Of a stretch of DNA of 64,000 nt, positions 33,293 to 43,199 are shown piece by piece; within the stretch, counting starts at the first letter, position 1; each line of letters opens with the position of its first letter. The notes beneath the pieces were generated by a model. That model was not told where the DNA came from, ran no database searches, and saw nothing but the letters and a program-made list of their open reading frames with translations. The stretch spans positions 1,947,014 to 2,011,013 of the forward strand of contig NZ_CP031700.1 of assembly GCF_008807015.1 (NCBI RefSeq), given 5' to 3'. The stretch is from Neisseria zalophi. GTDB lineage: Bacteria; Pseudomonadota; Gammaproteobacteria; Burkholderiales; Neisseriaceae. Made by a program: the position numbers and the translations under genes.

Positions 33293-36151
33293 TTATAAAG
33301 AACGGGCTACTTCTACAATTTCAAACACTTCAAGCTGGTCGCCTTCCATGATTTCATTATAGTTTTTCAACATCAAGCCGCACTCGTAACCCATGCGTAC
33401 TTCTTTCACATCGTCTTTAAAGCGTTTCAATGATGACAACTCACCGGTATGAATCACTACATTATTACGGATCAGGCGGATATGCGCATCACGTTTCACC
33501 ACACCGTCGGTAACCATACAGCCGGCAATATTGCCCACTTTAGAAACACTGATTACCTGACGAATTTCCACCATGCCGATTACCTGTTCTTTTTCTTCAG
33601 GTGCCAACATACCGCTCATGGCTGCTTTCACATCATCAATGGCATCATAAATAATGTTGTAGTAACGGATTTCGACGTCTTCGGCTTCAGCCAGTTTACG
33701 CGCCGATCCGTCTGCACGCACATTAAAGCCGATAATAAAGGCACCGGATGCAATCGCAAGGTTTACATCGGATTCGGTAATACCGCCGACACCGCTATGT
33801 AATACATTCACTTTCACTTCATCGGTAGACAGTTTTCTCAAGCTGCCTGCCAAGGCTTCGTAAGAACCTTGAACGTCTGCCTTGATAATCACCGACAATG
33901 ATTGGGCTTGGTTTTCGCCCATATTGTTGAACATATTTTCCAGTTTGGCCGCTTGTTGTTTAGCCAAGCGTACATCACGATATTTACCCTGACGGAACAA
34001 GGCAATCTCACGCGCTTTTTTCTCATCGGCCAATACCATAGCATCTTCACCGGCATTCGGTACATCAGACAAGCCCAGAATTTCGACCGGAATCGACGGG
34101 CCAGCTTCTTCGATAGGTTTGCCGTTTTCATCTGCCATCGCACGAACTTTACCAAAAGCCGTACCGGCCAGCAGCATATCACCTTTTTTCAAGGTACCGC
34201 TTTGTACCAATAAGGTAGCAACCGCACCGCGGCCTTTATCCAAACGGGCTTCGACAATAATACCTTTGGCGGGTGCATCAACTGGCGCTTTCAGTTCTAA
34301 TACTTCCGCCTCAAGCGATACGGCTTCCAATAAAGCATCAATATTTAAGCCCTGTTTGGCAGACACATCGACAAATTGCACATCGCCGCCCCACTCATCC
34401 GGCACCACTTCATGTGCCGTCAATTCTTGACGGATACGCTCCGGGTTAGCGGCTTCTTTATCAATTTTATTCACAGCCACCACAATCGGTACATTGGCCG
34501 CTTTCGCATGAGCAATCGCTTCAATGGTTTGCGGCATTACACCATCATCGGCAGCCACCACCAAAATTACAATATCGGTTGCTTTCGCACCACGTGCACG
34601 CATAGCAGTAAACGCTTCATGACCCGGCGTATCCAGGAAAGTAATTACACCTCTAGGTGTTTGCACATGATAAGCACCGATATGCTGGGTAATACCACCG
34701 GCCTCACCCTGCACTACTTTGGCTCGTCGGATATAGTCGAGCAATGAAGTTTTACCGTGGTCAACGTGCCCCATCACCGTTACCACAGGTGGGCGTGGTA
34801 ACTCTTCGGCAGTAACAACTTGCTCTTCATCGCCCAAAAATGCTTCGGGATCATCGGCTGCCGCCGGTTTGCCGATATGGCCTAATTCCTCAACCACAAT
34901 CAAGGCTGTATCTTGGTCGATAGATTGGTTAATCGTGACCATCATGCCCATTTTCATCAGGGCTTTAACCACTTCTACGCCCTTAATCGCCATTTTATGT
35001 GCTAAATCAGCAACGGTAATGGTTTCAGGCACCAAAACTTCATGAATTACCGGTTCGGTCGGCGCTTGGAAAGCATGTTGGTTAGGCTCAAGTTTCAGCT
35101 TCTTACCTTTTTTACCACCACGAACACGATCTTCGGCATTGGCATTCTGACGACCTCTGCCTTTATCTTTGCCACCGCGTCTGCGGCTCTCCATATCTTC
35201 CCTACTATAACGATCTTCTTTTTTCGAACGGGAAGGAGTAGCTTCTTTAGCAGGAGCGGCCGAGGTTAAAGGCGCTTTATCAGAAGGCTTGGCTGTACGT
35301 TGTGCTGCACCTTCTTTGGCGGCCTTAGCTTCCTGTTGTGCTTGAAGCTTCATGGCCTCACGACGCGCCTGACGTTCTTGTTTTTCACGTAACAAAGCTT
35401 CCTGGTGAGCACGCATTGCTGCAGCACGACGCGCTTCTTCATCTCGCTGCGCCTGTTCTTCCGCACTAACAATAGGCTTCACTTCAGCCGGTGCTACTGG
35501 TTTTTTAGGCTCTTTATTTTTAGGGGCTTTTGCTGCTTTTTCTACTTTTGCCGGTTTTTCTTTTTTAGCATCAGTTGCCGGTTTTTCTTTAGCATTTGTT
35601 TTGTTTTCAGTTTGTGTAGGTTTTTTCTCAACCTTTTCTTCCGATGTGGAATCTACTGTTTTTTGCTCGTCGGCTTTTACTTTTTCCGCTTCAGCAGCTA
35701 AACGTTCGCTTTCCGCTTTTTCTGCTGCTTCACGTTCGGCTTGTGCAGCCGCCTCGGCAGCTTTTTGTGCTTCCAATTTTTCAGCTTCGGCTTTTGCCTG
35801 CGCTTCAGCGGCTTTTTCTGCTTCTGCTTTTGCCTGTGCCTCAGCTTTGGCGCGGGCTTCTGCTGCTAATTCATCAGCCTGCGGAACAATCACTTTGCGG
35901 GTGCGGCGACGCGTTTCTACCTGCACACCACCCACCGTGCTGACTTCAGCTTTTTTGCGGCTGATACTGATGGTGCCGTTTTCACTACCATGTGCCTTTT
36001 TCAAGTATGCTAATAGTAATTGTTTGTCATCAGATGTAATACTATCCCCGGCACTGCTTTTCTCCACACCGGCACTTTTTAATTGTTGCAATAAAACATC
36101 CACGGGTTTTTTCAGCTCGGCAGCAAATTTTTCTACTGTTTCATTACTCAT
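33293..36151 (-). CDS. infB: Translation initiation factor IF-2
   Basis: The 952-residue GTPase brings fMet-tRNA to the 30S subunit. The N-terminal IF2N domain ([20 protein letters not shown]) is followed by a long Ala/Lys/Glu-rich linker (about 60-360). The G domain has [25 protein letters not shown] and NKIDK, then domains II-IV. Its ATG overlaps the TGA of nusA (ATGA). The usual downstream rbfA is not next to it; the operon ends at the inverted DUS. Confidence 0.96.
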   Translation of the reverse strand: MSNETVEKFAAELKKPVDVLLQQLKSAGVEKSSAGDSITSDDKQLLLAYLKKAHGSENGTISISRKKAEVSTVGGVQVETRRRTRKVIVPQADELAAEARAKAEAQAKAEAEKAAEAQAKAEAEKLEAQKAAEAAAQAEREAAEKAESERLAAEAEKVKADEQKTVDSTSEEKVEKKPTQTENKTNAKEKPATDAKKEKPAKVEKAAKAPKNKEPKKPVAPAEVKPIVSAEEQAQRDEEARRAAAMRAHQEALLREKQERQARREAMKLQAQQEAKAAKEGAAQRTAKPSDKAPLTSAAPAKEATPSRSKKEDRYSREDMESRRRGGKDKGRGRQNANAEDRVRGGKKGKKLKLEPNQHAFQAPTEPVIHEVLVPETITVADLAHKMAIKGVEVVKALMKMGMMVTINQSIDQDTALIVVEELGHIGKPAAADDPEAFLGDEEQVVTAEELPRPPVVTVMGHVDHGKTSLLDYIRRAKVVQGEAGGITQHIGAYHVQTPRGVITFLDTPGHEAFTAMRARGAKATDIVILVVAADDGVMPQTIEAIAHAKAANVPIVVAVNKIDKEAANPERIRQELTAHEVVPDEWGGDVQFVDVSAKQGLNIDALLEAVSLEAEVLELKAPVDAPAKGIIVEARLDKGRGAVATLLVQSGTLKKGDMLLAGTAFGKVRAMADENGKPIEEAGPSIPVEILGLSDVPNAGEDAMVLADEKKAREIALFRQGKYRDVRLAKQQAAKLENMFNNMGENQAQSLSVIIKADVQGSYEALAGSLRKLSTDEVKVNVLHSGVGGITESDVNLAIASGAFIIGFNVRADGSARKLAEAEDVEIRYYNIIYDAIDDVKAAMSGMLAPEEKEQVIGMVEIRQVISVSKVGNIAGCMVTDGVVKRDAHIRLIRNNVVIHTGELSSLKRFKDDVKEVRMGYECGLMLKNYNEIMEGDQLEVFEIVEVARSL

Positions 36152-37662
36152 GCTTCACCCCCTTCATTTTCTTCTTCGGTAAACCAATGTTCACGGGCAG
36201 CCAAAATCACTTTCTTAGCGGTTTCTTCATTCACACCGGTAATTTCAATCAACTCATCTACTGCCAGCTCTGCCAAATCATCACGCGTGGTAATACCTAT
36301 TTGCGCCAAATCACGCAACATATCCTGATCGACACCCTCCAGATTACGCATGCTTTCTTCCACATCGCCAAACTTCTCTTCGGAAGCAATCGCCAAAGTC
36401 AACATGGCATCACGGGCACGGGCACGAAGAAGCTCCACAGTCTCTTCATCAAAACCTTCAATTTCTAAAAGCTCTGCCGCAGGTACATAGCCTACTTCTT
36501 CTAATGTAGAAAAACCTTCTTGTACTAAAATATCAGCAGTCTCTTCATCAAGGTTCATATGCTTCATAAATAAATCACGGATAGCCGCATCTTCAGCCTG
36601 ATGGCGTTCATCTGCTTCTTCTACCGTCATAATATTTAGCTGCCAGCCGGTTAAATCGGCAGCCAGTCGAACATTTTGGCCGCCACGTCCGATAGCCAGA
36701 GCAAGTTGATCTTCTGCCACAATCACATCAACGGAATGACTGTCTTCATCAATCAGAATACGTGTCACTTCGGCGGGAGAAAGTGCATTAATGACAAACT
36801 GAGCCGTTTCTGGCGACCATAAAACCACATCGATACGCTCGCCGGAAAGCTCATTGGTTACCGCATTAACACGGGAACCGCGAACACCGATGCAGGTACC
36901 TTGCGGATCAATACGTTGGTCGTTGGCTTTTACGGCAATTTTGGCTCGGTGGCCGGGATCACGGGCTGCTTCTTTGATTTCCAACAAGCCGTCTTCAATT
37001 TCGGGCACTTCCATAGCAAACAGCTTCACCAAGAAATCACGGGATGTACGGCTCAAAATCACCTGTTTGCGGCCTGAAGCACCGATTTCGTCCACGCGCA
37101 AAAACAAAGCGCGTACACGGTCGCCGGTGCGGAAATTTTCGCGCGGAATCATTTGATCACGCGGTAATAAAGCATCCAGCTTACCAATTTCGATAATGAC
37201 ACCGTGACGCTCGACACGTTTAACCGTGCCCATCACAATATCTTCTTTACGTCCTAAAAAGGCTTCTAAAATCTGTTCGCGCTCGGCATCGCGGATACGT
37301 TGCAAAATAATTTGCTTGGCCGTTTGTGCGGCCTGACGGCCAAAGCCTTCATTTTCAAGCGGCTCTTCATAATACTCACCGATTTGTATGGTTGTACCCG
37401 GAATCTCTTCTTGAATTTCTTCGATGGTTTTTTCCACATCCGGATAGGTATAATCTTCATCAGCCACAATCAACCAACGGCGGAACGTTTTATATTCGCC
37501 GTTATCTCGGTTGATTTCCACACGAACATCCATATGCTCGCGGTTTGCTTTTTTCTTGGCAGCCGTACTCAAGGCAAACTCCAAGGCACTAAATACTACT
37601 TCGGGGTCTACGTTTTTTTCACTGGCTAATGCTTCGGCCAGTTGTAACATTTCGCGACTCAT
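36148..37662 (-). CDS. nusA: Transcription termination/antitermination factor NusA
   Basis: The 504-residue protein has the N-terminal RNA-polymerase domain, S1 domain ([20 protein letters not shown]), two KH domains ([20 protein letters not shown] and [19 protein letters not shown]) and two C-terminal acidic repeats (about 365-500). Lies in the conserved order rimP-nusA-infB. It may act on the leader hairpin at 38149-38172. Confidence 0.96.
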   Translation of the reverse strand: MSREMLQLAEALASEKNVDPEVVFSALEFALSTAAKKKANREHMDVRVEINRDNGEYKTFRRWLIVADEDYTYPDVEKTIEEIQEEIPGTTIQIGEYYEEPLENEGFGRQAAQTAKQIILQRIRDAEREQILEAFLGRKEDIVMGTVKRVERHGVIIEIGKLDALLPRDQMIPRENFRTGDRVRALFLRVDEIGASGRKQVILSRTSRDFLVKLFAMEVPEIEDGLLEIKEAARDPGHRAKIAVKANDQRIDPQGTCIGVRGSRVNAVTNELSGERIDVVLWSPETAQFVINALSPAEVTRILIDEDSHSVDVIVAEDQLALAIGRGGQNVRLAADLTGWQLNIMTVEEADERHQAEDAAIRDLFMKHMNLDEETADILVQEGFSTLEEVGYVPAAELLEIEGFDEETVELLRARARDAMLTLAIASEEKFGDVEESMRNLEGVDQDMLRDLAQIGITTRDDLAELAVDELIEITGVNEETAKKVILAAREHWFTEEENEGGEA

Positions 37663-37700
37663 TCTTTACATTCTCCGTTCGATATCACTGTTTTTTCATT

Positions 37701-38132
37701 TTAAAAATTAAATTCCGGGCGCAAGCGTGCTTTATCGATGTTACTGATTTCGATATCAACCGTTTTGCCGTCGAAAGTTATGCGTACGCAATCGTTTTCA
37801 AAACCTTCAATGCGCCCTATAAAATTTTTCTGGCCATCTATCGGCAGGCGTGTTTTTATTTTGGCCTGCTGACCGGAAAAACGTATAAAATCCGCTGCTT
37901 TTTTCAGCGGACGGTCCAAACCGGGGCTGGAAATTTCCAAGCGTTTGTAGTCAATATCTTCAACTAAAAACAAGCGGCTCAAATGATTGCTTACTGTTGC
38001 GCAATCTTCTACGGTAATCCCACCTTCTTTATCAATAAAGACGCGCAGGTCTCCCTGAGCGGTTAATTCAAAATCAACCAACTCATAGCCCAATCCGGGC
38101 AAGGTCTTATCAAGAATATTCTGAATATCCAT
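37701..38132 (-). CDS. rimP: Ribosome maturation factor RimP
   Basis: The 143-residue protein needed for 30S assembly starts at ATG 38132 ([20 protein letters not shown]); codons upstream belong to the leader hairpin. Contains [31 protein letters not shown] and [14 protein letters not shown], the RimP signatures. TTTTTGGAGCAAC supplies the ribosome-binding site. First gene of the rimP-nusA-infB operon. Confidence 0.93.
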   Translation of the reverse strand: MDIQNILDKTLPGLGYELVDFELTAQGDLRVFIDKEGGITVEDCATVSNHLSRLFLVEDIDYKRLEISSPGLDRPLKKAADFIRFSGQQAKIKTRLPIDGQKNFIGRIEGFENDCVRITFDGKTVDIEISNIDKARLRPEFNF

Positions 38133-38148
38133 GTTGCTCCAAAAACAA

Positions 38149-38172
38149 AAAAATGGCCCTGTGGCCATTTTT
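38149..38172 (-). promoter_or_regulatory. Terminator-like hairpin in the rimP leader
   Basis: AAAAATGGCC and GGCCATTTTT form a perfect 10-bp stem with a four-base loop. On the minus strand it is followed by more T, giving an intrinsic-terminator shape only 17 bp before the rimP start codon. A likely promoter lies about 25 bp further upstream, so this looks like an attenuator or terminator within the operon leader. Confidence 0.65.
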
Positions 38173-38195
38173 CGTAAAAACTGAAAAATTTATTG

Positions 38196-38225
38196 ATTAT
38201 AACACAAATTTCCTATATTTGAGAA
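38196..38225 (-). promoter_or_regulatory. Probable promoter of rimP-nusA-infB
   Basis: On the minus strand TATAAT (38196-38201) is perfect; a weak -35 TTCTCA (38220-38225) stands 18 bp upstream. Transcription from here would include the hairpin at 38149-38172 in a leader of about 55 nt. Confidence 0.5.
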
Positions 38226-38431
38226 GATAAATATAGGTTTAGCTTAGGTTATTCAAGGCTTTTTTCAAGATTTGTTCATTTTTTCTTTAAATGAGTCTTT
38301 AAAAATAGAAACGACAACCGATTAACGGCCGATTAGTACCATTTCCTCTAACAGCCAACAATCCAAATTTATCTGATGCTTTCAGCCTCTTTCAGACGGC
38401 CTCATATTATCCCGCAAATACCGCCACCGTA

Positions 38432-38962
38432 TTACATCCTACCCAGTTCACGTTGCAAAGCTTGAATATTTTGCTGCCTATCCAATACGTTGCCTTGCAA
38501 CTGTGTAATCTGTTGCTGATTAATACTGCCGTTTTTTGCCGTACGTGCCAAGTTTAATGACTGCTGTGCTTCTGAAAGTGCTTTACGCTCATTCGCCAAT
38601 TCTTGTTCGAGAATATTGCGGCGGCTGTTGGCAGATGATGTTTTGGGCACGGCAGAGCCGGAAGGTGGTGAAAATTTTACCGGCGCGGCAGCGGCACGTT
38701 TTACTTTCGGAGTATGCGCTTTGGCTGTCTGATGCTCCTTCGGCTCTTGTACTGTCTTACGGCTATAGTTTCGAGGCTCATCATAACGGCTGCTGCTGTA
38801 ATTACCGATAGGCGGGAGATCTGCCGTAGTACAATTACCGGCATTACGCGAAGTATAGATAACCTCCCCATTGACTACACAGGTATAAATTTTGGCTGAT
38901 GCTACTTGAATGCCTTGTAAATTCAACAACACCAGCACACCGATTGTCATTAGTTTTTTCAT
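38432..38962 (-). CDS. Exported DUF4124-like protein
   Basis: The 176-residue product starts at ATG 38962, chosen because AAAGAA stands six bases before it. The signal peptide MKKLMTIGVLVLLNLQGIQVASA is followed by a short DUF4124-like domain (KIYTCVVNGEVIYTSRNAGNC) with two cysteines, a basic Pro/Lys linker and a C-terminal coiled coil (LEQELANERKALSEAQQSLN). Periplasmic. Function unknown. Confidence 0.72.
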   Translation of the reverse strand: MKKLMTIGVLVLLNLQGIQVASAKIYTCVVNGEVIYTSRNAGNCTTADLPPIGNYSSSRYDEPRNYSRKTVQEPKEHQTAKAHTPKVKRAAAAPVKFSPPSGSAVPKTSSANSRRNILEQELANERKALSEAQQSLNLARTAKNGSINQQQITQLQGNVLDRQQNIQALQRELGRM

Positions 38963-39344
38963 ACGCATTTCTTTAAAGCCGCACGGCCTCATGCATCCAC
39001 ACCCTGCTGTTTGTTTTTCAGCAATTATCTTAGCCAAATAAAATTGAGTGTTTATACCCTGCCGTCTTGCTTTAATAAGTATCTGTAATAATGACATTGT
39101 AAGATTTTATTACTTTCAAATAAAGTCTTAGCTACTTAAAAACACGACTACATTGTCATTATTCGTTAAAAGAGTAATTTATAAAACCAAACTTAATGAA
39201 GGTAGTGCAACCAACCATATTTCACACAAAACCATCGGGCCGACCTATCATCTAAAACCTGAATAAACAGGCATGACGAATACATCTTCCCGAGTGATTA
39301 TGTTTGACAGTAATTAAATTTACTTACTATTTATTAGAGATATT
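38963..39344. other. Intergenic region with a spaced inverted repeat
   Basis: There is no gene on either strand. It contains the inverted repeat AATAATGACATTGTA (39087-39101) and TACATTGTCATTATT (39149-39163), 15-bp arms with one mismatch and a 47-bp spacer. The arms could be operator half-sites for the gene at 38432-38962 or the ends of a small lost element. No DUS. Confidence 0.45.
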
Positions 39345-39500
39345 TTAAATACCGGTTTGTGAAGCTTCGATATCGGCTACTTTATCCGATTCATAATCGG
39401 CTTGGGTATCCATATAATCCTGTAAGCCTTTAAGATCAGAGAGATTGGCACCGCTTGCTGCGAGCAATAGAATAGCTTGTTTGAATGATGTATAAGACAT
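39345..39500 (-). CDS. Unannotated 51-residue small protein
   Basis: The frame starts at ATG 39500 and stops at 39345. It encodes MSYTSFKQAILLLAASGANL followed by SDLKGLQDYMDTQADYES and ends EASQTGI. The sequence is amphipathic at the start and acidic at the end, has normal chromosomal codon usage, and its frame is free of rare codons. A weak GGGG stands upstream. Function unknown. A stand-alone small protein, possibly regulatory; a chance frame cannot be excluded. Confidence 0.5.
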   Translation of the reverse strand: MSYTSFKQAILLLAASGANLSDLKGLQDYMDTQADYESDKVADIEASQTGI

Positions 39501-39567
39501 AATAGAACCCCGTAGTAGTTTGAATAATAGTTTTTTAATTTAAATTGCCTATCCGATATTACAAATA

Positions 39568-41490
39568 TTACAAATCGGCAAAATACACTTTAAGATCGCT
39601 TTCAATCTGCTCCAACTCCTCTTGCCAAAGCAACCAACTCTCTTCAAGTTTACTTAATTTTAACTTAACTTCAGATAATTTAGCGAGTGTTTTCTGTAAC
39701 TTTACTTTATTTTCTTCCGAATAGGCTTCTTCTTGTGCCAAAAATGATTCACACTCTGCCTGAATTTCATTTAATTCAGCCATTTCTTTTTCCGCCTGAT
39801 TAATCTTCTGCTGTATGGGTTTGGTGCGTTTTGCACGCTCTTGGCGCATTTGTGCTTCCATACGTTTCACATCTTTACGGTTTTGTGTAGACGCAGATGC
39901 CGGCGGCGCATCGGTTTCGTTTTCTTGCGCCAGCCGCCATAAGCGGTAATCGTTCAAATCGCCTTCAAATGTTTTCAGACGGCCTTTATCTATTAACAAG
40001 AAGTTATCGGTTGTAGCCTCCAATAAACTTCTATCGTGCGACACCACAATCAATGCACCTTGGAAACTTTGTAAAGCAACCGTTAACGCATGGCGCATAT
40101 CCAAATCCAAGTGGTTGGTCGGCTCGTCAAGTAATAATAAATTAGGTTTTTGCCAAACAATCATCGCCAATGCCAAGCGTGCTTTTTCACCGCCTGAAAA
40201 CGGTTCGATTTTTTGCAACGCCATATCGCCGACAAAATTAAATCCACCCAAAAAGTTTCTGATTTCCTGTTCGCGTACATCAGGTGAAAGCTGCTGGATA
40301 TGCCATACCGGGCTTTGATCCGAGCGCAGCGTATCCAATTGGTGTTGGGCAAAATAACCGATATTCAGCTTCTCCGATTTCACCACCTGCCCGGCAAGCA
40401 CATCCAATTCGCCTGCCAACAACTTAATAAACGTTGATTTACCACTACCGTTCACCCCCAGCAAGCCATAGCGCGCACCACTTTCCAACGACAATGAAAT
40501 ATCGTGCAACACCGCCTTGCCACCATAGCCTAGATCCACTTTATCCAGTTTTAGCAAAGGATTCGGCAAATGTGCCGGGCTTTCAAATTCGAAACTGAAT
40601 TCGCTATCCAAATGAGCAGGCGCGATGCGTTCCAGTTTGGCCAATGCTTTCATCCGGCTTTGCGCCTGTACGGCTTTGGTGGCTTTGGCTTTAAAGCGGT
40701 CGATAAAAGATTGCAGATGTTTGATATGCGCCTGTTGCTTCACATACGCCGCCTGCTGTTGCGCCAAGCGCATGGCGCGTTCATTTTGATAGAAGTCGTA
40801 ATTACCGCCATATTGTGTGAGCTTTTGATTAGATAATTCAACAGTTTGGTTGGTGGCAGCATTTAAGAAATCGCGGTCATGCGAAATAATGATTTGAGTA
40901 CACTGAAGCTGGGCAAGATGATTTTCCAACCACAACACGGTTTCCAAATCCAGATGGTTGGTCGGCTCATCGAGCAGCAGCAAATCGGCACGGCACATTA
41001 AAGCCTGCGCCAGATTCAGACGCATCCGCCAGCCGCCGGAAAAATCTTTCACCGGTTTCGCCGATTCTTCTTGTGAAAAGCCCAAACCATGCAATAATTT
41101 TGCCGCCCGCGCCGGCGCGGTATAAGCTTCGATTTCTTCTAACTTGGCATGATATTCGGCCATTTTCATACCGTCGTTTTCCTTCTCAGCCTGAGCCAAG
41201 GCCGTCTGAAGCTGTTGCAGTTCGGCATCGCCCTGCAAAACATACTCCGAAGCAGAAACCGCCAATGCCGGTGTTTCCTGTGCCACTGCCGCTATTTTCC
41301 AGTGTTTCGGAATCAGCACATCCCCGCCATCCTGCATGATTTCGCCTTTGATTAAGGCAAACAAGCTGGATTTTCCCGTGCCGTTTTTTCCGATTAAACC
41401 GACGCGCTGATTAGGGTTAATCGTTAGATTGGCTTGGTCAAGCAGCACTTTCATACCGCGTTGCAGAGTAAGATTTTTGAATTCGATCAT
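39568..41490 (-). CDS. ABC-F family ATPase, YheS-like
   Basis: The 640-residue soluble protein has two ATP-binding domains: Walker A VGLIGKNGTGKSSLFAL and LLGVNGSGKSTFIKL, signatures FSGGWRMRLNLAQAL and FSGGEKARLALAM, and two LLLDEPTNHLDL Walker B blocks. The P-site interaction linker (about 235-300) is rich in Gln/Lys. A C-terminal coiled coil (about 540-640) completes the YheS pattern. It probably acts on ribosomes rather than in transport. Confidence 0.88.
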   Translation of the reverse strand: MIEFKNLTLQRGMKVLLDQANLTINPNQRVGLIGKNGTGKSSLFALIKGEIMQDGGDVLIPKHWKIAAVAQETPALAVSASEYVLQGDAELQQLQTALAQAEKENDGMKMAEYHAKLEEIEAYTAPARAAKLLHGLGFSQEESAKPVKDFSGGWRMRLNLAQALMCRADLLLLDEPTNHLDLETVLWLENHLAQLQCTQIIISHDRDFLNAATNQTVELSNQKLTQYGGNYDFYQNERAMRLAQQQAAYVKQQAHIKHLQSFIDRFKAKATKAVQAQSRMKALAKLERIAPAHLDSEFSFEFESPAHLPNPLLKLDKVDLGYGGKAVLHDISLSLESGARYGLLGVNGSGKSTFIKLLAGELDVLAGQVVKSEKLNIGYFAQHQLDTLRSDQSPVWHIQQLSPDVREQEIRNFLGGFNFVGDMALQKIEPFSGGEKARLALAMIVWQKPNLLLLDEPTNHLDLDMRHALTVALQSFQGALIVVSHDRSLLEATTDNFLLIDKGRLKTFEGDLNDYRLWRLAQENETDAPPASASTQNRKDVKRMEAQMRQERAKRTKPIQQKINQAEKEMAELNEIQAECESFLAQEEAYSEENKVKLQKTLAKLSEVKLKLSKLEESWLLWQEELEQIESDLKVYFADL

Positions 41491-41559
41491 GGAAAACAGC
41501 CGATAAATAGAAAAGGCGGCTATTTTATATCTTTTTATCTCACCACACCAAAACCCAAT

Positions 41560-41600
41560 AATAAAAAGCCGTCTGAAAACTTTTCAGACGGCTTTTTATT
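41560..41600 (-). terminator. Inverted DUS terminator after the polyamine-binding gene
   Basis: A perfect 20-bp stem (AATAAAAAGCCGTCTGAAAA and complement) with a single-base loop lies downstream of 41637-42800 and upstream of the ABC-F gene. U-runs stand on both strands. Confidence 0.9.
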
Positions 41601-41636
41601 AAGAAATACGAACTTATCGGTTTTAGTTAAAACAAT

Positions 41637-42800
41637 CTACCCGCCTACCTTTAACTGTTGCCATTCCCGCACCATTTCTTTTAAAGCATCCGGCGCCAGC
41701 GGTACCATAATAAAGCTGTTGGCTAAATCTTCATCACTAGGAAAAATCGAATGGTCACTGCTGAATTGTTTGTCCATCAGCGCTTTTGCCGGCAATGAAG
41801 AAGGTGCATAAGTGACAAAATCACCATTCTTCGCCGCCACTTCGGGCGTAAGAAAATAATTAATATAACGATGGGCATTTAATACATTATTCGCATCTTT
41901 CGGAATGGCAAACGAATCCACCCAAATACCCACACCTTCTTTCGGCATCATCACCTCGATTTTTTCTTTACCGCCTGCCTCTTCCGCCCGCCGCTTGGCA
42001 ATATTCAAATCACCACCGAAACCGATAGCCGCACACACATCCCCACGCGCCAACGCATTAATAAATCCCGAAGAAGTAAAACGTTTGATATTGGGACGGT
42101 TGGCCTTTAACACTTCTGTTGCCGCACGAATATCTTCAGGCTTATCGCTATGAGGATTTTTACCAAGATAATTCAAAACCATAGGATAAACCTCTACCGC
42201 ACTATCCAAATAGCTGATACCGCACTGTTTCAATTTGGCGGTATAGGCAGGGTTAAAAATCAAATCCCATTGATTATCAGGCAGTTTATCGCTACCCAAT
42301 GCTTTTTTTACCCGTTCCGTATTGATGGCAAATGTATTGGTTCCCCAGAAAAACGGCACCGCATATTCATTGCCCGGGTCAACCTCACGCATCAATTCGA
42401 GCAATTTAGGATTAATATATTGATAATTCGGAATCAGGCTTTTATCAATGCGCTGATAAGCCCCCGTTTGAATCTGCCGCCCGACAAAAGTATTCGAAGG
42501 GCCGACCACATCATAGCCCGATTGCCCCGTGAGCACTTTTGCTTCAAGTGTTTCATCGCTGTCATACACATCATAAGTCACATCAATACCAAACTTTTTT
42601 TCAAAATCGCGTACGGTTTGCGGATCAACATAATCAGACCAATTATAAATTTTCAATCCATTGGTTTGCGGTAGCGGTCCGGTATAGGGCAAATCTTGTT
42701 CGGCGGTATTTTGTGCCGGAGCAGGCGTTTCCGTGGTGGAGCCGCCGCAAGCAGCCAAAACAAACGAAGCAAACGCAATAAGAAAATATTTATTAGTCAT
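41637..42800 (-). CDS. Periplasmic polyamine-binding lipoprotein, PotD/PotF type
   Basis: The 387-residue protein has a lipobox LAAC (cysteine at residue 18) and then a type-2 periplasmic binding fold with GLKIYNWSDYVDPQTVRDFE, DVVGPSNTFVGRQI, AVPFFWGTNTFAIN and WVDSFAIPKDANN. It captures spermidine or putrescine for an ABC importer; the permease and ATPase genes are not in this window. Monocistronic, bounded by a strong terminator. Confidence 0.88.
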   Translation of the reverse strand: MTNKYFLIAFASFVLAACGGSTTETPAPAQNTAEQDLPYTGPLPQTNGLKIYNWSDYVDPQTVRDFEKKFGIDVTYDVYDSDETLEAKVLTGQSGYDVVGPSNTFVGRQIQTGAYQRIDKSLIPNYQYINPKLLELMREVDPGNEYAVPFFWGTNTFAINTERVKKALGSDKLPDNQWDLIFNPAYTAKLKQCGISYLDSAVEVYPMVLNYLGKNPHSDKPEDIRAATEVLKANRPNIKRFTSSGFINALARGDVCAAIGFGGDLNIAKRRAEEAGGKEKIEVMMPKEGVGIWVDSFAIPKDANNVLNAHRYINYFLTPEVAAKNGDFVTYAPSSLPAKALMDKQFSSDHSIFPSDEDLANSFIMVPLAPDALKEMVREWQQLKVGG

Positions 42801-43199
42801 TATTCATCCTCTATAAAAATAGTTTGTACCACCCGACTCACAAGCCGAAACACCGACAAAACAACCAAACCCGGCCAATCACCCCCATGCTTTCAAACAC
42901 TTGTGTACAAAATACCATAAAATCCGACTATGCCGTTTATAGCCGGCCCGTCACCCTAGCCGCCTATACAAACAAACCAAACCGCAGCAATCCCCGCCAA
43001 ACAAGGCACAAACACATTTAGCCGACATACTCAAACCACGCCACCGCCTTATCCAGTATAGAACAGCCCGCTTCCTTTGAGTAGGCGGATGATGAAATCT
43101 ACGGTAAGATACACCACTATTTTATTGCATTTTTTCAGACGGCCTGCTCAATCGTTCAGAAGGCCGTCTGAACCCGTTTAATATATTAAAGAAAACATT
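42801..43199. other. Intergenic region ahead of alaS
   Basis: Between divergent 41637-42800 and alaS. It holds two DUS copies near 43135-43175 facing each other with a CTGCTCAATCGTTCAGA spacer. Promoters for both genes must lie here, but no strong -35/-10 pair stood out. No RNA gene seen. Confidence 0.4.

Noticed and set aside
38173-38431. tRNA gene before rimP, as in the E. coli metY arrangement
   Set aside because: No cloverleaf, TTCGA T-loop or CCA end could be found in this interval.
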